Assembly (NCBI GenBank): GCA_021163085.1
Contig: JAGGXL010000180.1
Coordinates: 1 to 5,631 of the forward strand
Length of the DNA: 5,631 nt
Reading direction: 5' to 3'
Source: Thermodesulfobacterium sp.
GTDB taxonomy: Bacteria; Desulfobacterota; Thermodesulfobacteria; Thermodesulfobacteriales; Thermodesulfobacteriaceae
Position numbers and translations under genes: made by a program. Of the stretch, positions 4,950 to 5,631 are shown piece by piece (position 1 is the first letter of the stretch; each line of letters starts with the position of its first letter). The notes under the pieces were generated by a model. That model was not told where the DNA came from. It searched no databases and saw only the letters and a program-made list of their open reading frames with translations.

Positions 4950-5631
4950 TCACTCAACAGGAAATACTTCAAACTCCTCAGGACCCCATACGTCAGGAGT
5001 TTGCTTTCCATCTGAAGAGACTTTTCTTACCCAGTTAGTAAGAGGTTTTACAAGTTCTCTTATCTCGACATATCCGTCATTATTAAAGTCCAAGTTAACA
5101 AGCCCTGAACTTGCCATTTCGTAAAGAGCTCTCGTAAATGCAGAATATTTCTTCTCTCTATCTGCATTTGAAAGCTGCCCTTCTTTAGTTGAGAATAGCA
5201 TCACCATGTCTTTGAGTTCTGGTTTGTAAACTACCATCACCGCTGGTTTCCAACTGGGTTCTAATCTGCAAGCATCTATAAAGGCTATTTTTTTCCCTCT
5301 TGACCTTGTAAGAAATTTTTTAAGTTCATCTATATTTATTCCACTTTCCTTTAAAATTTCTTCATTTTCTATTGATGCATCTGCAGGAAGTATGTAAAAT
5401 CTACCTTTAGAATCTAAGATGCCATGTCCTGAATAATAAAAATATAGTTTCGAATCTTTCTTTCTTATATTTTCGACAAATATTTTAAGTTCTTTTTTTA
5501 ATATCGCATAGGTTGGATTTTCAAGTATTTTAATGTGTGCTCTGGGAACTCCCAAATAACATGACGCAAGGTTATATATAAGTTTACTATCATTTTTGAC
5601 ATAATCTAAATCCGGTATACTGTTATAATTA
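4950..5631 (-). CDS. Caspase-domain protein (peptidase C14), 5' end beyond window
   Basis: The frame is open to the right edge, so 226 C-terminal residues are visible and the N-terminus is missing. A TTG at 5553-5555 is not the start: the codons before it continue the domain (YNSIPDLDYVKND, then LASCYLGVP) and align with the TPR-caspase (YDELPGLPFVRND, LATCFLGVP). The catalytic residues are intact: His in YFYYSGHG (codon 5424-5426) and Cys in FIDAC (codon 5268-5270), followed by WKPAV. The tail has an EF-hand-like loop (D-F-N-N-D-G-Y-V-E-I-R-E) and ends in VFPVE, almost the same ending as the TPR-caspase. It is clearly a paralogue of that gene in opposite orientation, yet it is much more AT-rich (25% GC in 5281-5340). 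The missing part may hold TPRs or a lipoprotein signal; this cannot be seen here. Its TGA lies 284 bp from the caspase remnant. Confidence 0.9.
   Translation of the reverse strand, partial: NYNSIPDLDYVKNDSKLIYNLASCYLGVPRAHIKILENPTYAILKKELKIFVENIRKKDSKLYFYYSGHGILDSKGRFYILPADASIENEEILKESGINIDELKKFLTRSRGKKIAFIDACRLEPSWKPAVMVVYKPELKDMVMLFSTKEGQLSNADREKKYSAFTRALYEMASSGLVNLDFNNDGYVEIRELVKPLTNWVRKVSSDGKQTPDVWGPEEFEVFPVE

Noticed and set aside
5553..5555. TTG start for the minus-strand caspase
   Set aside because: The 25 upstream codons to the window edge are open and align with the TPR-caspase domain, so the gene continues beyond the window.

Overview
The window looks like a fragment of an AT-rich Gram-negative bacterial genome, possibly a thermophile. 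The evidence is lysine- and isoleucine-rich proteins, good AGGAGG-type ribosome binding sites, one Sec signal peptide and one lipoprotein signal. I cannot name the species. A Nitrospirota, Aquificota or Thermodesulfobacteriota-like source is only a guess from style.

The window is dominated by caspase-fold cysteine peptidases (peptidase C14, metacaspase/orthocaspase-like). Left to right on the + strand are: (1) a short AT-rich leader with a candidate promoter; (2) a secreted protein with an LPP20/FlgT-N-like first half and a DUF4384-like second half (193-1023); (3) a 657-residue fusion of about three WD40 repeats, a transmembrane helix, two calcium-loop-bearing beta modules and a C14 domain with intact His/Cys (1089-3062); (4) a lipoprotein with four TPRs and a C14 domain (3073-4501), split in two by one extra G at about 3301; (5) a 54-codon remnant (4501-4665) that is a roughly 92% identical copy of the 3' end of gene 3; (6) 284 bp with no recognised gene (4666-4949). 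On the - strand, (7) a second C14 gene of the same subfamily as the TPR-caspase converges on it and runs off the right edge (4950-5631).

Genes 2 to 4 read as one transcription unit. Gene 4's Shine-Dalgarno sequence overlaps gene 3's stop codon. Signal peptide, lipobox and a K/R-flanked transmembrane helix all point to the periplasm or outer envelope. Each complete caspase tail carries a 12-residue EF-hand-like loop (D-x-[DN]-x-[DS]-G-x-[IV]-x-x-x-E), which suggests calcium-tuned proteolysis, as in metacaspases. DUF4384, WD40 and TPR modules are typical partners of bacterial C14 enzymes. A reasonable model is an envelope-associated caspase array with scaffold-type sensors, but substrates and purpose (stress, phage defence, protein maturation) cannot be read from the sequence.

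The locus looks unstable. It holds near-identical WD40 repeats, a duplicated caspase tail, a frameshift at a repeat boundary, homologous caspases in inverted orientation, and a sharp rise in GC content in the catalytic half of the TPR-caspase.
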